Below are positions 26,933 to 36,275 of a stretch of DNA of 64,000 bases, piece after piece. Both the position numbers and the translations under genes were made by a program. This stretch comes from Lysinibacillus_B sp042920265 (GTDB lineage: Bacteria > Bacillota > Bacilli > Bacillales_A > Planococcaceae), in assembly GCF_042920265.1 (NCBI RefSeq), contig NZ_JBDQZI010000006.1, positions 1 to 64,000 of the forward strand, written 5' to 3'. A model generated the notes under the pieces. That model was given only the letters and a program-made list of their open reading frames with translations. It ran no database searches and had not been told where the DNA came from. The first letter of the stretch is position 1; every line of letters starts with the position of its first letter.

Positions 26933-27463
26933 TCAATCCATCACCTGTTCCAATTCAAAACTAAAATCAACACTATCATACACAGACTTCAAATATTCAT
27001 CATGTAGTGATTTGTCGAATTCCATGAACTTCTCTAAAACCATACAATTTTCATCAAGATAATATTCTATTTCACGTAATTTTTCTTCACGTGACAATTC
27101 ATTAAAGTCTTCTAACTCTTCTTCAGTTTCTAATTGAAGTAATTCCGTTGCCTTATTTAACACGCTTTCTTCAAATTTCTTTGCTTGTTCAGGAGTTAAA
27201 AAGTTAATTACATCTCCATAGTCAACAATGTATGTTTCACACTCAAAAGTATATAGTACATGTAGCACATCTGTTGTAAAATGATACGACTGAGGATGAT
27301 AAATCGTTTTCAATTTAAAATTTGTTGTTAAGACAACACTAATAGCTTCCTGCTCACTAATTCCTGATTCGCAAACAGAGAAACTTTCTTCAGCTGCCTC
27401 TTGTAATACTTCACGAATTAATTCTACATTTTGATCTAAATAACTTACAATAGTTTTCTCCAT
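26933..27463 (-). CDS. acidic 176-aa hypothetical protein
   Basis: I do not recognise this family. It is soluble and acidic, with a helical start (IREVLQEAAEES), a beta core (TTDVLHVLYTFECETYIVDYGDVI) and a Glu-rich helical stretch (ETEEELEDFNELSREEKLREI). The ATG at 27463 has GAGGTAC upstream. A broken relative with the same order of phrases lies at 33185-33619, also leftward and also closing a module that begins with a CoiA-like gene. So it looks like a fixed 3' part of that module rather than a passenger. It could be an immunity or regulatory protein; nothing in the sequence decides it. Confidence 0.75.
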   Translation of the reverse strand: MEKTIVSYLDQNVELIREVLQEAAEESFSVCESGISEQEAISVVLTTNFKLKTIYHPQSYHFTTDVLHVLYTFECETYIVDYGDVINFLTPEQAKKFEESVLNKATELLQLETEEELEDFNELSREEKLREIEYYLDENCMVLEKFMEFDKSLHDEYLKSVYDSVDFSFELEQVMD

Positions 27464-27704
27464 CTGTAAGTACCTCTCATTTCTTTTTATTTATAGAACT
27501 TATAAAAATTTCAATTTCCATAGGAATACAACACATACTTGAACATAATGTGTAACCACATTAAATTCATATGACGTTCTATAAGTATAGATGCCCTAAA
27601 TTATTCAATTAAATATAAAGTAAAACGTTTTATGTAAAAGAAACACCAAAAACAAACGTACGTTCCGTATATTTAAAATACTATATTTGTTTTTTTAAGT
27701 AAAG

Positions 27705-28199
27705 TTAAACACCCTTACTTTTTAAAGAATGAACATCTTTTAACCTTTCAGGATTGTCTATCAATTTAGCTAACTTAGGACCGATCCCTCTAGAAGATAC
27801 AAAGTAATAATTTTTAGGGACCGTAAACTCCCCTATAAATGTGTAATAACAAAGTTTTCCTACTTCTAACAAAGCAACTTGTGGTGTTAAAGCTTTATCA
27901 TAATGTTTACATTGATAATTATCCCATTCGGCTTCATCATTTTGTGAATACTTCAAGTACCCAATAACATCTCTTCCCATATCGCCAGCGCCACTACTTC
28001 GCCTAACCTTTTCATATTTGCGGGATAGGTAATCTGAAGCCCATTCCCTTAATAAGTCTTCAAAATCACTTTCTGATATAATTTCTAATTTTTTTATTGG
28101 CTCTATTGCTTTTCAATAGAGTAAATCAAGATTCGTTAACTTCTTATCTATTTTAGGAAGACTAATCTCTATTAAGTCTTCCGTTGATTTTAATTCCAT
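27705..28199 (-). pseudogene. broken restriction-endonuclease-like gene
   Basis: From an ATG at 28199 the frame reads MELKSTEDLIEISLPKID, meets an in-frame TGA near 28113 and then goes on without a shift as ISESDFEDLLREWASDYL to a stop at 27705. The second part has GAGDMGRDVIGY and W-x-NYQCKHYDKAL, the D...QxK layout of Mrr-like or ABC-3C-type PD-(D/E)xK nucleases. Reading the TGA as Trp would join the two parts. The protein also ends early, soon after the core. It is likely dead; suppression or a sequencing error at one base is possible. Confidence 0.65.
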
Positions 28200-28220
28200 A
28201 TATATCAACCTTTCTAAGAC

Positions 28221-28357
28221 TTAATTGCATTTAAACATAAAAAAATTTGAATCTTCACCCAATGCCGCTTCACTTACTTCTTTATAAAGCTTTTATCAGA
28301 CAATCTGCTCATCTTTCTATATTCATAGTCAATAAGCTCTCCTTCAAATGATATTGC
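28221..28357 (-). pseudogene. remnant of a small gene upstream of the endonuclease
   Basis: Leftward, one frame reads IAISFEGELIDYEYRKMSRL and on to a stop. The next frame continues as KEVSEAALGEDSNFFMFKCN to a TAA at 28221, only 22 bases before the start of the endonuclease pseudogene. The two join if one A is removed from an A-rich stretch. There is no start codon left. It fits a lost small partner gene of the endonuclease, like the short middle gene of three-part defence operons, but that is inference. Confidence 0.4.
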
Positions 28358-28498
28358 TATACATCAATTCCCTTTTAATCTTTTTTTATGAGATAATAAA
28401 ATCGTCCTATTAAATATAATAAATGTAAATAAATAGAAGTTAATTCGATGTTTTTTATATTCAATCTATACTTTTTCAAACTAATTAGGAGTGAGAAA

Positions 28499-30142
28499 AT
28501 GTTCGTAGCAATCCATCAAAACGGTAAAAGACAACTTGCCTTTCATGAGGATAAAGAACGCCTATATTCATTAGCCCAAGCAAAAGAACTATATTGTCCT
28601 CATTGTCATAAGCATGTTTTCTTTCGCGGAGGGGCTAAGCGGATTCATCACTTTTATCATGAACGTCATGTTGAAGGTAGTTTTGTTGGGGAACCCGAAA
28701 CACAGGAACATCTTGGTGGTAAGTTAGCAATCTATAATTGGTTAAAGGAACAATACCCGAATGCTTATGTCGCATTGGAAGAACGGATTACTAAGACAAA
28801 TCAAATTGCAGATGTGTATGCGGATTTTGGGAATGGTCATAAGTTTGCATTTGAAATACAATGCGCGGAACAAACAGCAGAAAAATGGCTGGAACGCCGG
28901 AAGCTGTATGCAATAGCAGGTATAAAAGATATTTGGCTTTTCGGTACAAATTTTTATAAAGAAATACATACAGAAGATACCGAGGATGACGAAGTAGTCC
29001 TACGTTTAAAATTCGCGCAACAAATTGTGAATGAAAAAGAGCGTAGTGTTTATTTTATTGACGTAAAAAATAATCTGGTAAAACATATCGGAAAGTTCTT
29101 TGGTATTTACTTCCGAAACGAAACAAGAGCTATTGTAAAGCTGCAAGAAATCGTCATTGATGAAATGAAACTAATTAAAATACAATCACCATGCAAATAT
29201 GCTTTATGTAATAAATCCTCGTATGAAAAGCTTCAACAATACTTTATAGCTACAACTAAAAAAGCAGCTGAATTATGGCATAAACGAAAGAAGGAAAATG
29301 CTATACGCATTCAAAGAATTCACCAAAAGCAAACGCAACAAAAAAGATTCCAACAATATAAAAGGTATTTGAGTAATTTCAATATAGATAAAGTATTGCA
29401 ACGTATGTCGCATCGAGAACAAGTATTATTTAGACGATTAGTAAAAGAATGCGGATTTACGGATACTAACTTCCCTGGCATCTTTAATATTCAAATGGAG
29501 AACTATAGATGTATTCATACTCCATATCCTTTATGGCAATTACTCGTATTCCATAAAGCAATTAAACATAATTACAGTAAGAAACAACCGATTTATTCGA
29601 AGTATTTATTTAAGGATATAAAGAACCAAATCCGATACGATTTTAAAGACGGTAAAGAAGTTGCTACGTTAATTCATAGTTACTTAGTTCTCTTAGAAAA
29701 ATGCGGCTTCTTGGACAAAAAAACATGGTATCGCAAATACACACATCCATTTGAGATTGAAAACAATGTATTACCAATCGTAAATAATAAAGAACTTAAT
29801 GCAAATGTCGCCTTATACTTTTCTGAATTCAATTTACTTGCGATTGGCTGGGGTAATTATTATGATACTGAAGTATTTTTTGATGATGACGAACAAGATG
29901 TATTAGAAAAAGCTACAAACTATTATCAAAATGTCGTATTAAACAAAATGGAATCACCTTTACAAATTGAAGAGGGTCTACTTGAATGGTTCCAACAAGT
30001 TGTTTTAGAACAATCAGTTGAATTAGAAACACATAAAAAAGATTTTATTGATCGTTTAACCTATTTAGTTTTGGAAAAAGAATTTATATCACAAGGCTTC
30101 TATGACACTTTTATTGCATTAATAAAAGAGAAATTCAATTAA
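28499..30142 (+). CDS. CoiA-like nuclease-domain protein, copy 2
   Basis: A 547-residue paralogue of the protein at 21728; the two line up end to end without gaps and share most residues. The zinc knuckle (C33, C36 and the His cluster at 50-57), QIADVYAD and FEIQ core are all kept; the Cys after HVE in copy 1 is Gly here. The start at 28499 is chosen because the AGGAGTGAGAAAATG context equals that of copy 1; the longer frame from 28448 has no ribosome site. It opens the second module of the region, ahead of the zinc protein and the ParB-like pair, and has its own terminator at 30190. Confidence 0.85.
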   Translation: MFVAIHQNGKRQLAFHEDKERLYSLAQAKELYCPHCHKHVFFRGGAKRIHHFYHERHVEGSFVGEPETQEHLGGKLAIYNWLKEQYPNAYVALEERITKTNQIADVYADFGNGHKFAFEIQCAEQTAEKWLERRKLYAIAGIKDIWLFGTNFYKEIHTEDTEDDEVVLRLKFAQQIVNEKERSVYFIDVKNNLVKHIGKFFGIYFRNETRAIVKLQEIVIDEMKLIKIQSPCKYALCNKSSYEKLQQYFIATTKKAAELWHKRKKENAIRIQRIHQKQTQQKRFQQYKRYLSNFNIDKVLQRMSHREQVLFRRLVKECGFTDTNFPGIFNIQMENYRCIHTPYPLWQLLVFHKAIKHNYSKKQPIYSKYLFKDIKNQIRYDFKDGKEVATLIHSYLVLLEKCGFLDKKTWYRKYTHPFEIENNVLPIVNNKELNANVALYFSEFNLLAIGWGNYYDTEVFFDDDEQDVLEKATNYYQNVVLNKMESPLQIEEGLLEWFQQVVLEQSVELETHKKDFIDRLTYLVLEKEFISQGFYDTFIALIKEKFN

Positions 30143-30189
30143 AAGTATTTATCAACTCTTGAATACGTAATTAAATACATATTCCCTTT

Positions 30190-30220
30190 AAAGTAGAAAC
30201 AGCAATGTTTCTACTTTTTT
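30190..30220 (+). terminator. terminator of CoiA-like copy 2
   Basis: AAAGTAGAAAC and GTTTCTACTTT form a perfect 11-bp stem with a six-base loop, followed by a T run. Confidence 0.85.
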
Positions 30221-30433
30221 GATTAAATTCATATCTGATTGGGAAAAGTATAAATATTATGCTAAATTCAAAAATCAACAAAACAATAAAAATTCTACTT
30301 TAAACTCATTTTCCCTATATATAATCGTATTTATTAACATTTTTAAATTTCGTACAGTTTCAATATAGAACAGAAAATCCAAAAAGATTATCTTATTAAT
30401 TGCTACTCATAAATAAAAGGTGGTGTTTCAAAA

Positions 30434-31051
30434 ATGAATAGAGATAGTTATATTTTCCCTTATTTTCTAAAAACAGACTTCAATGATATAGAACAAATAA
30501 TAGAATTGGTTAATATCATTCCAAGCGCAAACGAACCTTTTTCAGCAGATGTATTATACGAATTACTATATAAAACATTACCGTCAGAAAAACAAAAGGA
30601 ATATTCCATAACTTCTACGCCTCAAAATTTAAGAAAAATTATGCTAGAACAAAAGAACGTTTTAAAAAAAATTACACATGAAGTTAACGAAATAATTAAG
30701 AAATATAATGCTTCCCTCAATAATGTTATAGAACTCGGTAATCTTAATGCTAGGATTGAAAAAGAAATTAAGAATGCTGATATTAAAATTGCTAATAATA
30801 TTCAACGAGTTAGGCAATATTCGTTTTTCAACTTAAAAGCAAATAATATACGCGAATATTTTTACATTAATCTTGTTTTTTGTATGGATCCAAAAGAAGA
30901 ATTTTATATATGTACTTATTGTGATAGATGGGTTTATAAACCTAAACAAAAACAGATATCCACCTTTAACAAAACAGGAACAATATTACATCCAGAATGC
31001 AGAGAAAATCGTAAAAAGCAAAAGTATTTAGAACGCCGGAATAGAAAATAA
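30434..31051 (+). CDS. zinc-knuckle protein of unknown family
   Basis: A 205-residue protein. A helical and partly coiled N-terminal two thirds (KNVLKKITHEVNEIIKKYN) is followed by a short metal site: C160-x2-C163, then H186-x2-C189, and a strongly basic tail (ENRKKQKYLERRNRK). This suggests a nucleic-acid-binding protein. I do not recognise the family. The ATG has AAAGGTGG nine bases before it. The ParB-like gene begins 15 bases after its stop and shares its direction, so the three genes from 30434 to 32916 look like one operon. Confidence 0.75.
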   Translation: MNRDSYIFPYFLKTDFNDIEQIIELVNIIPSANEPFSADVLYELLYKTLPSEKQKEYSITSTPQNLRKIMLEQKNVLKKITHEVNEIIKKYNASLNNVIELGNLNARIEKEIKNADIKIANNIQRVRQYSFFNLKANNIREYFYINLVFCMDPKEEFYICTYCDRWVYKPKQKQISTFNKTGTILHPECRENRKKQKYLERRNRK

Positions 31052-31066
31052 TAGGAGTGATATATA

Positions 31067-31996
31067 TTGAATTCGTTAAATTTAATTTGGGTTAAAACAA
31101 GGTCTGTTATACCAAATCCAAAAAACCCCAGACAAGATGTCACTTATAAATCAAGCGAAATAATAAGGATCTTGGAAACTAAGGGATTCGAGGAAGCTAT
31201 TGTTGCATATCGAAAAGGAAAGTTCTATGTCATCATTAGTGGTCATCGTCGCTGGAATGCTGCAATCGAAATGAGGTTGGAAGAAATACCCATCTACTTA
31301 GTTACTGAACCAAAGAACACTCTTGAAGAACTTGAACGGTTAGGTGCCATTCAAGGCAATCAAAGTGATTGGAATGAATTAGAGTGGCTAATTCATACAC
31401 TTAATTTATCTGAAATGAATCCTAATTATACACTTGAACAATTAGCTCAAAAATTAAATGCTTCTGTTCCAACAGTAAAAAAGAGAATATTTGTAGGCAA
31501 ATTCTTTTCTACAGAAGAACTTGAAGCTAAGCTTCTAAACAATAATTTCTCCGTTAATATGTTAGATACCATTCGATTATGGTGTCTAAGAATTAAAAAA
31601 CTTCAGCCTACAGTTTACGAAGACTTAGGTGAACAATATATTAAGGAAATTATGCTACAAAAATTGGAAAACAGACTTTTAAATAGTGAAATTTTAAAGG
31701 GGGATTACCTTAACAAAGCTAGTTCTGATGATGTTATTCGATTTTTAACAACACCGAACATGAAAATTAATGATTTTATTAGAGAAATTTCACTAGCTGA
31801 TAAATCTTTAGTTAGTTATGATGTTAAAACTAACATTTCCACGATAAAAAAAGCTTCCGAAAATATTAAATCTCTTAAATATATCAAAAAAGAAGAAGCA
31901 AGCTTAATCTACGATGAACTTTTACAATTAGAAAAGGTTTTAGAACAATTAGATACTAGGATTCAAAATAATATTGCTAAACAGGAGGAAAAGTGA
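31067..31996 (+). CDS. ParB-like protein 1
   Basis: A 309-residue protein with an N-terminal ParB/Spo0J-type domain: IPNPKNPRQ at 15-23, YVIISGHRR with GHRR at 59-62, and EEIPIYLV. This fold binds CTP in partition proteins and is a nuclease in some relatives. A helix-turn-helix-like segment follows (YTLEQLAQKLNASVPTVKKR). There is no ParA partner nearby and no parS copy is evident, so plasmid partition is doubtful. The start is a TTG with AGGAG nine bases ahead. It overlaps the start of its paralogue by one base, so the two are translated together. Confidence 0.82.
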   Translation: MNSLNLIWVKTRSVIPNPKNPRQDVTYKSSEIIRILETKGFEEAIVAYRKGKFYVIISGHRRWNAAIEMRLEEIPIYLVTEPKNTLEELERLGAIQGNQSDWNELEWLIHTLNLSEMNPNYTLEQLAQKLNASVPTVKKRIFVGKFFSTEELEAKLLNNNFSVNMLDTIRLWCLRIKKLQPTVYEDLGEQYIKEIMLQKLENRLLNSEILKGDYLNKASSDDVIRFLTTPNMKINDFIREISLADKSLVSYDVKTNISTIKKASENIKSLKYIKKEEASLIYDELLQLEKVLEQLDTRIQNNIAKQEEK

Positions 31997-32916
31997 TGGA
32001 AAGATTAAATTTAGAGCATGTTCCTTTGGATAAGATTCAGCCGAATCCATTAAATCCTCGGCGGAATCTATCTCAAGATATAGACAGACTAATAACTGTT
32101 ATTAAAAAAAATGGTTGGGAAACTGCTATTACTTGCTATAAGAAAGATGGAAATTATATTATCTTATCGGGTCATAGACGGTTTGAAGCTGCATGTCAAA
32201 TGGATTTAAAAGCAATTCCAGTCTATGTTGTAGCTCCCCCTGAATCTATTGAAGAAGAACTAGATCGTCTTTCTTCTGTCCAAGGCGGGAAACGGGACTG
32301 GACTACCTACGAATGGGGAAAATATTTATTTAACCTATCGAATAATAATTACGAAAACTGGTCCATGAAAGAACTTTCTTACAAAACTGGAAAAGGTCTC
32401 AAAGTAGTAAGAGAAGCTTTAAAAGTGTTCAACTATTTTCCACATCAAGAAATTGAAGATAGATTAGCTAACGATAAGCTAACAATTACTTTATTAGCTA
32501 GAATTGTTGATTTCATTAATGACTTGAAGATACAGCATCCTACGCTAGTTGCTGAACTTACTGAAGACTTGATTCGTGATAGTTTGCTTTATAAAGCAGA
32601 AAACAAAAAGATTTCAACCACTCAATTAAAATCTGATATCCTTCTTGAGTCTGCTGATTTAGTAATTTTAAAACAATTTTTCAGAACACCAAAGATGAAA
32701 TATTCTGAAGCTATTAAATTAATTGGAGTAGATGATGTTTATGTGGATTCTAAGCTAAAACGTTCATTAAAAACAATTCAATCAAGAACTACTGAAATCG
32801 CTCAAATTGACTTTAATAATTTTGAGGATTCACTATTACTAGCAAAAGATTTACAAACACTTCAGATTAACATCCAACTAAAAAAACAAGAGATAGAAGA
32901 GTTTTTGCAAAAATAA
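31996..32916 (+). CDS. ParB-like protein 2
   Basis: A 306-residue paralogue of the protein just upstream, with the same plan: PNPLNPRR at 16-23, YIILSGHRR with GHRR at 59-62, KAIPVYVV, then W-x-MKELSYKTGKGLKVVREAL in place of the helix-turn-helix. The two differ widely outside these motifs, so the duplication is old and they may form a heterodimer. The ATG at 31996 overlaps the TGA of the first gene, with AGGAGG seven bases upstream. A terminator follows at 33064. The function in this island is unknown. Confidence 0.82.
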   Translation: MERLNLEHVPLDKIQPNPLNPRRNLSQDIDRLITVIKKNGWETAITCYKKDGNYIILSGHRRFEAACQMDLKAIPVYVVAPPESIEEELDRLSSVQGGKRDWTTYEWGKYLFNLSNNNYENWSMKELSYKTGKGLKVVREALKVFNYFPHQEIEDRLANDKLTITLLARIVDFINDLKIQHPTLVAELTEDLIRDSLLYKAENKKISTTQLKSDILLESADLVILKQFFRTPKMKYSEAIKLIGVDDVYVDSKLKRSLKTIQSRTTEIAQIDFNNFEDSLLLAKDLQTLQINIQLKKQEIEEFLQK

Positions 32917-33063
32917 TTGTAATTAATCTTTCTAAAACAACGAATTAAATTTGATATTTAGTTCTTTATTTTATTTAGTTACAACTCCATTTACACGTTG
33001 AAATCGAGATTTTTTAAATGTAGCAAGCTGGAAGCAGAAAATTAATTAATCTATAACAATCAA

Positions 33064-33103
33064 AAAAAGACCGAATCCTTCAAAATAAAGGTTTCGGTCT
33101 TTT
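33064..33103 (+). terminator. terminator of the ParB-like operon
   Basis: AAAGACCGAA and TTCGGTCTTTT pair, with inner CCTT/AAGG, and a T run follows. It also serves converging transcription because A runs lie on the left side. Confidence 0.85.
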
Positions 33104-33184
33104 AAAAAAAATTATTTGTTTTCTAAAAAATCGTTATTTTTCAACTTTGAAATCAGCTCTAACTACAATGAAAATAAAGCGAAA

Positions 33185-33619
33185 CTACACATTATCTACA
33201 GCAGAGCTAATATCAGCACTTTCATAAACAGATTTCAAATATGCATCATGCAATGACTTATCAAATTCCTCAAGCAGCTCTAAAATCAAGTAATTTTCAT
33301 AAAGATAGTTTTTCTTCACGTGACAATTCATTAAAATCTTCTAATTCTTCACTATCTAATTGAAGTAATTCTATTGCTTGTTTCAACAAACTTTCTTCAA
33401 ATTTGTCTGCTTGCTCAAAGGTTAAAAACTGTCTTACATCTTCATAATCAACATAATATGTTTCACATTCAAAAGAGTATAAAACATGTAATACATCTGT
33501 TGTGAAGTGATATGTTGCGGGATGTCGAAGTGTTTCTAACTTTCTTCAGCTGCGTATTCTAATATTTCCCGAATTAATTCTGTATTTTGTTCTAAATAAC
33601 TAAAAATAGCTTCCCTCAT
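33185..33619 (-). pseudogene. broken paralogue of the 176-aa gene
   Basis: From an ATG at 33619 the translated pieces follow the order of the intact protein at 26933-27463: FSYLEQNTELIREILEYAAEE at the start, TTDVLHVLYSFECETYYVDYEDV in the core, and KSVYESADISSA near the end. Deletions after residue 22 and in the Glu-rich part shift the frame. It sits at the same place relative to CoiA copy 2 as the intact gene does to copy 1, and shows that the whole module was duplicated. Confidence 0.75.
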
Positions 33620-33716
33620 TTACAATAAACTCCATATATATTTTTCAAAGTTCAATTTTCATCACCTCCATAACGACCATGCAATCATTTGAACAGCTTA
33701 TTACACGATTTTTCTA

Positions 33717-34034
33717 TTACATTTTCGCCATTTCACGTTTTTGCTTTGCCAAAGATTTTCTTTCATCTTCAAGTAATTTTACGTAGCTCTTCAGTTCCAT
33801 AATTATACCGTCTGGACAAAATTGCTGTAAGTGGGCTTGACGTAGTTTATAAAGCATGAGTTCTTTATCGATTGCAGCCATCATTTTCACAATTTCAGCA
33901 ATTTCCTTACGAACACCCCTCACTTTTGATTGCATCAACTCGTGCTTCTTTTCTTTAATAAGTAAGTTTGCTCTATCGATTTCATTTGCTTCCACACACT
34001 GCAAAATAACACGAATGACTTCTAGCTTATTCAT
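33717..34034 (-). CDS. small coiled-coil protein, last gene of the dynamin operon
   Basis: A 105-residue, very charged helical protein (KSYVKLLEDERKSLAKQKRE near the end). It has no motif that I know. The ATG at 34034 overlaps the stop of the 148-residue gene upstream by eight bases, so it is translationally coupled; the longer reading from 34076 has no ribosome site. It is the sixth and last gene of the leftward operon that starts at 41640. It may be a scaffold or adaptor for the GTPases. Confidence 0.7.
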   Translation of the reverse strand: MNKLEVIRVILQCVEANEIDRANLLIKEKKHELMQSKVRGVRKEIAEIVKMMAAIDKELMLYKLRQAHLQQFCPDGIIMELKSYVKLLEDERKSLAKQKREMAKM

Positions 34035-34473
34035 ACTTACTAATCGCTTTCTCAATTGAACGCTCAAATGTTTCAATTAAAGTTTTTTGAATTTCAGGTG
34101 TTAGCTGCTGATTGGCTAAAAGAGGTGGTAGCTTTCCTAAAATTTCTGCTACGACCTGCCCTCTCGATTCAATTGTTTTACGATTTTGGCGAAGTAATTC
34201 TACTTCTCTCTGAGTTGCTTGCTCTAATTCGCGAATATGTGCATCGATTTCATTAATTTTCGCTTTACTATTTTCGCGGATCGCTACAATGCTTACTATT
34301 TGCTTACCAATTTCAATAAAGTCCATTGCGGCATCCATTTTACGCATATCAAGGAGGTGGTTATTTTCCTGTTCTTGTTTTTGAAGTTCAGCAGACTTTT
34401 TCTCCGGAATAATAACTTCTCCTTCAAATACTTGCTCATCTACAACTTTTAAACTATTTCGTCGGCCCGTCAT
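34027..34473 (-). CDS. coiled-coil protein in the dynamin operon
   Basis: A 148-residue protein with a low-complexity N-terminus (EKKSAELQKQEQENNHLL), two long helices with coiled-coil spacing (KINEIDAHIRELEQATQREV), and a short C-terminal helix. No enzyme motif is seen. Its ATG overlaps the TGA of the 601-residue GTPase gene (ATGA), so the two are made together. A partner that bridges the GTPase to another protein or to membrane is likely but not shown. Confidence 0.72.
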   Translation of the reverse strand: MTGRRNSLKVVDEQVFEGEVIIPEKKSAELQKQEQENNHLLDMRKMDAAMDFIEIGKQIVSIVAIRENSKAKINEIDAHIRELEQATQREVELLRQNRKTIESRGQVVAEILGKLPPLLANQQLTPEIQKTLIETFERSIEKAISKYE

Positions 34474-36275
34474 ACATTTACTCCTTCTTTCATTAATTTA
34501 TTTTTCACAGCTGCAATTTCACTTAAATTTTCGCGTATAGTTGTCAATTCATCTTCACTTAATAAATCTTCATCGCTGTCTAATACAGTTAAAAATTCAT
34601 CGAAATATTCATTGATTGATTGCAAATTCACTTCCTGTAGTTCTTTTACATCAACTAAAACATCACTTAAAGTGTCTTCCTCCCATTTTTTTAAGCTTTT
34701 ATTTACATCTTTTAATAGACGGTCTTTCCAACGATGGACTTCAATTACATAGAAGATGGCATCAATAAATAATGAAGCCGCAATCGATAGGTTACGCGTT
34801 GATGTGGCACCAATACGTTTTAAAAAACTGGCTAACGCATTATGTTGCTCGCGTGTGAACGTTTTACCAAACCATTTACCGACCGTTTTTAATGATTTTT
34901 TTGCTAAGTTTGCAACGCCAGCACCAGCACCACCACGGCCACCATAGCGTGCTAAAAATGTTCTTACTAAATTATCGGTAGTACGGGATGCGATTTTACG
35001 TGAAATGCCTTCGACAACTGGTTCAAAATGATTTGATATGATTTCTATTTTTTTCGTGAAGTTAACAATTGCCGCATTGACTAGTTCCTCAAGCTTTTCA
35101 TTTAAAATCATTAACTCTTGCCCAAGGTAATCGGTAATTTTCTTTCTTTCCAATTTTTCATAACGTGGAATCAAATGTGCCTTTACATAACCTGTACATT
35201 CTTCAGTGGAATTCCATTTATTAGCATCTCTTATTTCCAATTCGATTTGAGTTGCCATATTAATTTTTGCTTTTTCAAATAGACTCGGCAATTGCTTCGT
35301 CATTTTTTCAAATGTATCGTAGATTAGTTTTTGTGCTTCTATCTTTTTCACTTTTAAATTATCGATTTCTCTTTGGATTAATGCCTTTTCTTCGTCAGAC
35401 GATTCATAAATTGAAACTTGTTTTTGCCATTGCAGTTCTGCTTCTTCTAACAATTGTAACTGGTAGTTAAATAATGCTTCATTAACACGTTGCTGTCTTG
35501 CTGGCGATTGCACTTCTTGGCGAACTGCTTCCCATAATGCATCTGATTGTGGAAGCTTAATACCGTCACCTGGAAGCCCTTCAATAATGAAATAAGAGAT
35601 GTCTTCGTGTAAAAGATCCTTTGCATATTTCACAATTTCCGTGATACGAACATTGTCTTGTGCAATATTTGCTGGTGCGCGATTAATTACTAAAAAAAAT
35701 TTCACATCATCTTGTAAATAGTTAGCTATAAATTGTAAAAATTCAGCATCCGCCTCTCCAATGCTAACGCGATAATTTACAACATAAATTAGAACATCGC
35801 TATTTGGAATAAATTCTTTTAGCACTTCTTCATGCTTTTCGTGAATCGAACCATACCCTGGCGTATCGAACAATCGCATTCCTTGTAGTTGATGTGGCAT
35901 TTTTGGCACATTGAGACGAAGGCGTAGTACATCATCAGATGGTTCTAAACATTGCGTGTAAAATTCATTTTCTGATAATTTTCGTAATGTCGCATTTTTC
36001 ATTATGGCGTAGGGTGTAATTGTTGAATCCACATCATATTCGTACAGTTCAATGACAGTACCTGTAGTAGGCTGAGCAGCCGTATAAATAATTTGCTCAC
36101 CAAGTAAACCATTTATAATAGATGATTTCCCCGAGCTAGTTTCACCTAGCATTGTAACGAAACTTTCCGGATAGTCTATACGTTCTTCTAGCAACGTAAA
36201 CATCGTCATTAATGACTCATTTTCTGTTTTTTCAAGTACTGGTTTTATTAAATCCATATTGTCAATGAGTTGCAT
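34470..36275 (-). CDS. dynamin-like GTPase, 601 aa
   Basis: A large GTPase of the dynamin superfamily. G1 is LGETSSGKSS at 43-52; a Thr for G2 lies in QPTTGT at 69-73; G3 is LFDTPGYG at 135-142; FLVINRAP serves as G4. Long helices follow (stalk), and a Gly-rich hydrophobic hairpin (RYGGRGGAGAGVANLAKKS) lies near residues 440-460 as a possible membrane paddle. Bacterial relatives bind and remodel membranes, and some protect cells from phage lysis. It is the fourth gene of the operon; its ATG lies inside the end of the previous gene, with GGAGGGG four bases ahead. Confidence 0.88.
   Translation of the reverse strand: MQLIDNMDLIKPVLEKTENESLMTMFTLLEERIDYPESFVTMLGETSSGKSSIINGLLGEQIIYTAAQPTTGTVIELYEYDVDSTITPYAIMKNATLRKLSENEFYTQCLEPSDDVLRLRLNVPKMPHQLQGMRLFDTPGYGSIHEKHEEVLKEFIPNSDVLIYVVNYRVSIGEADAEFLQFIANYLQDDVKFFLVINRAPANIAQDNVRITEIVKYAKDLLHEDISYFIIEGLPGDGIKLPQSDALWEAVRQEVQSPARQQRVNEALFNYQLQLLEEAELQWQKQVSIYESSDEEKALIQREIDNLKVKKIEAQKLIYDTFEKMTKQLPSLFEKAKINMATQIELEIRDANKWNSTEECTGYVKAHLIPRYEKLERKKITDYLGQELMILNEKLEELVNAAIVNFTKKIEIISNHFEPVVEGISRKIASRTTDNLVRTFLARYGGRGGAGAGVANLAKKSLKTVGKWFGKTFTREQHNALASFLKRIGATSTRNLSIAASLFIDAIFYVIEVHRWKDRLLKDVNKSLKKWEEDTLSDVLVDVKELQEVNLQSINEYFDEFLTVLDSDEDLLSEDELTTIRENLSEIAAVKNKLMKEGVNV

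Noticed and set aside
31067..32916. Plasmid partition locus
   Set aside because: There are two ParB-like genes but no ParA and no evident parS repeats.
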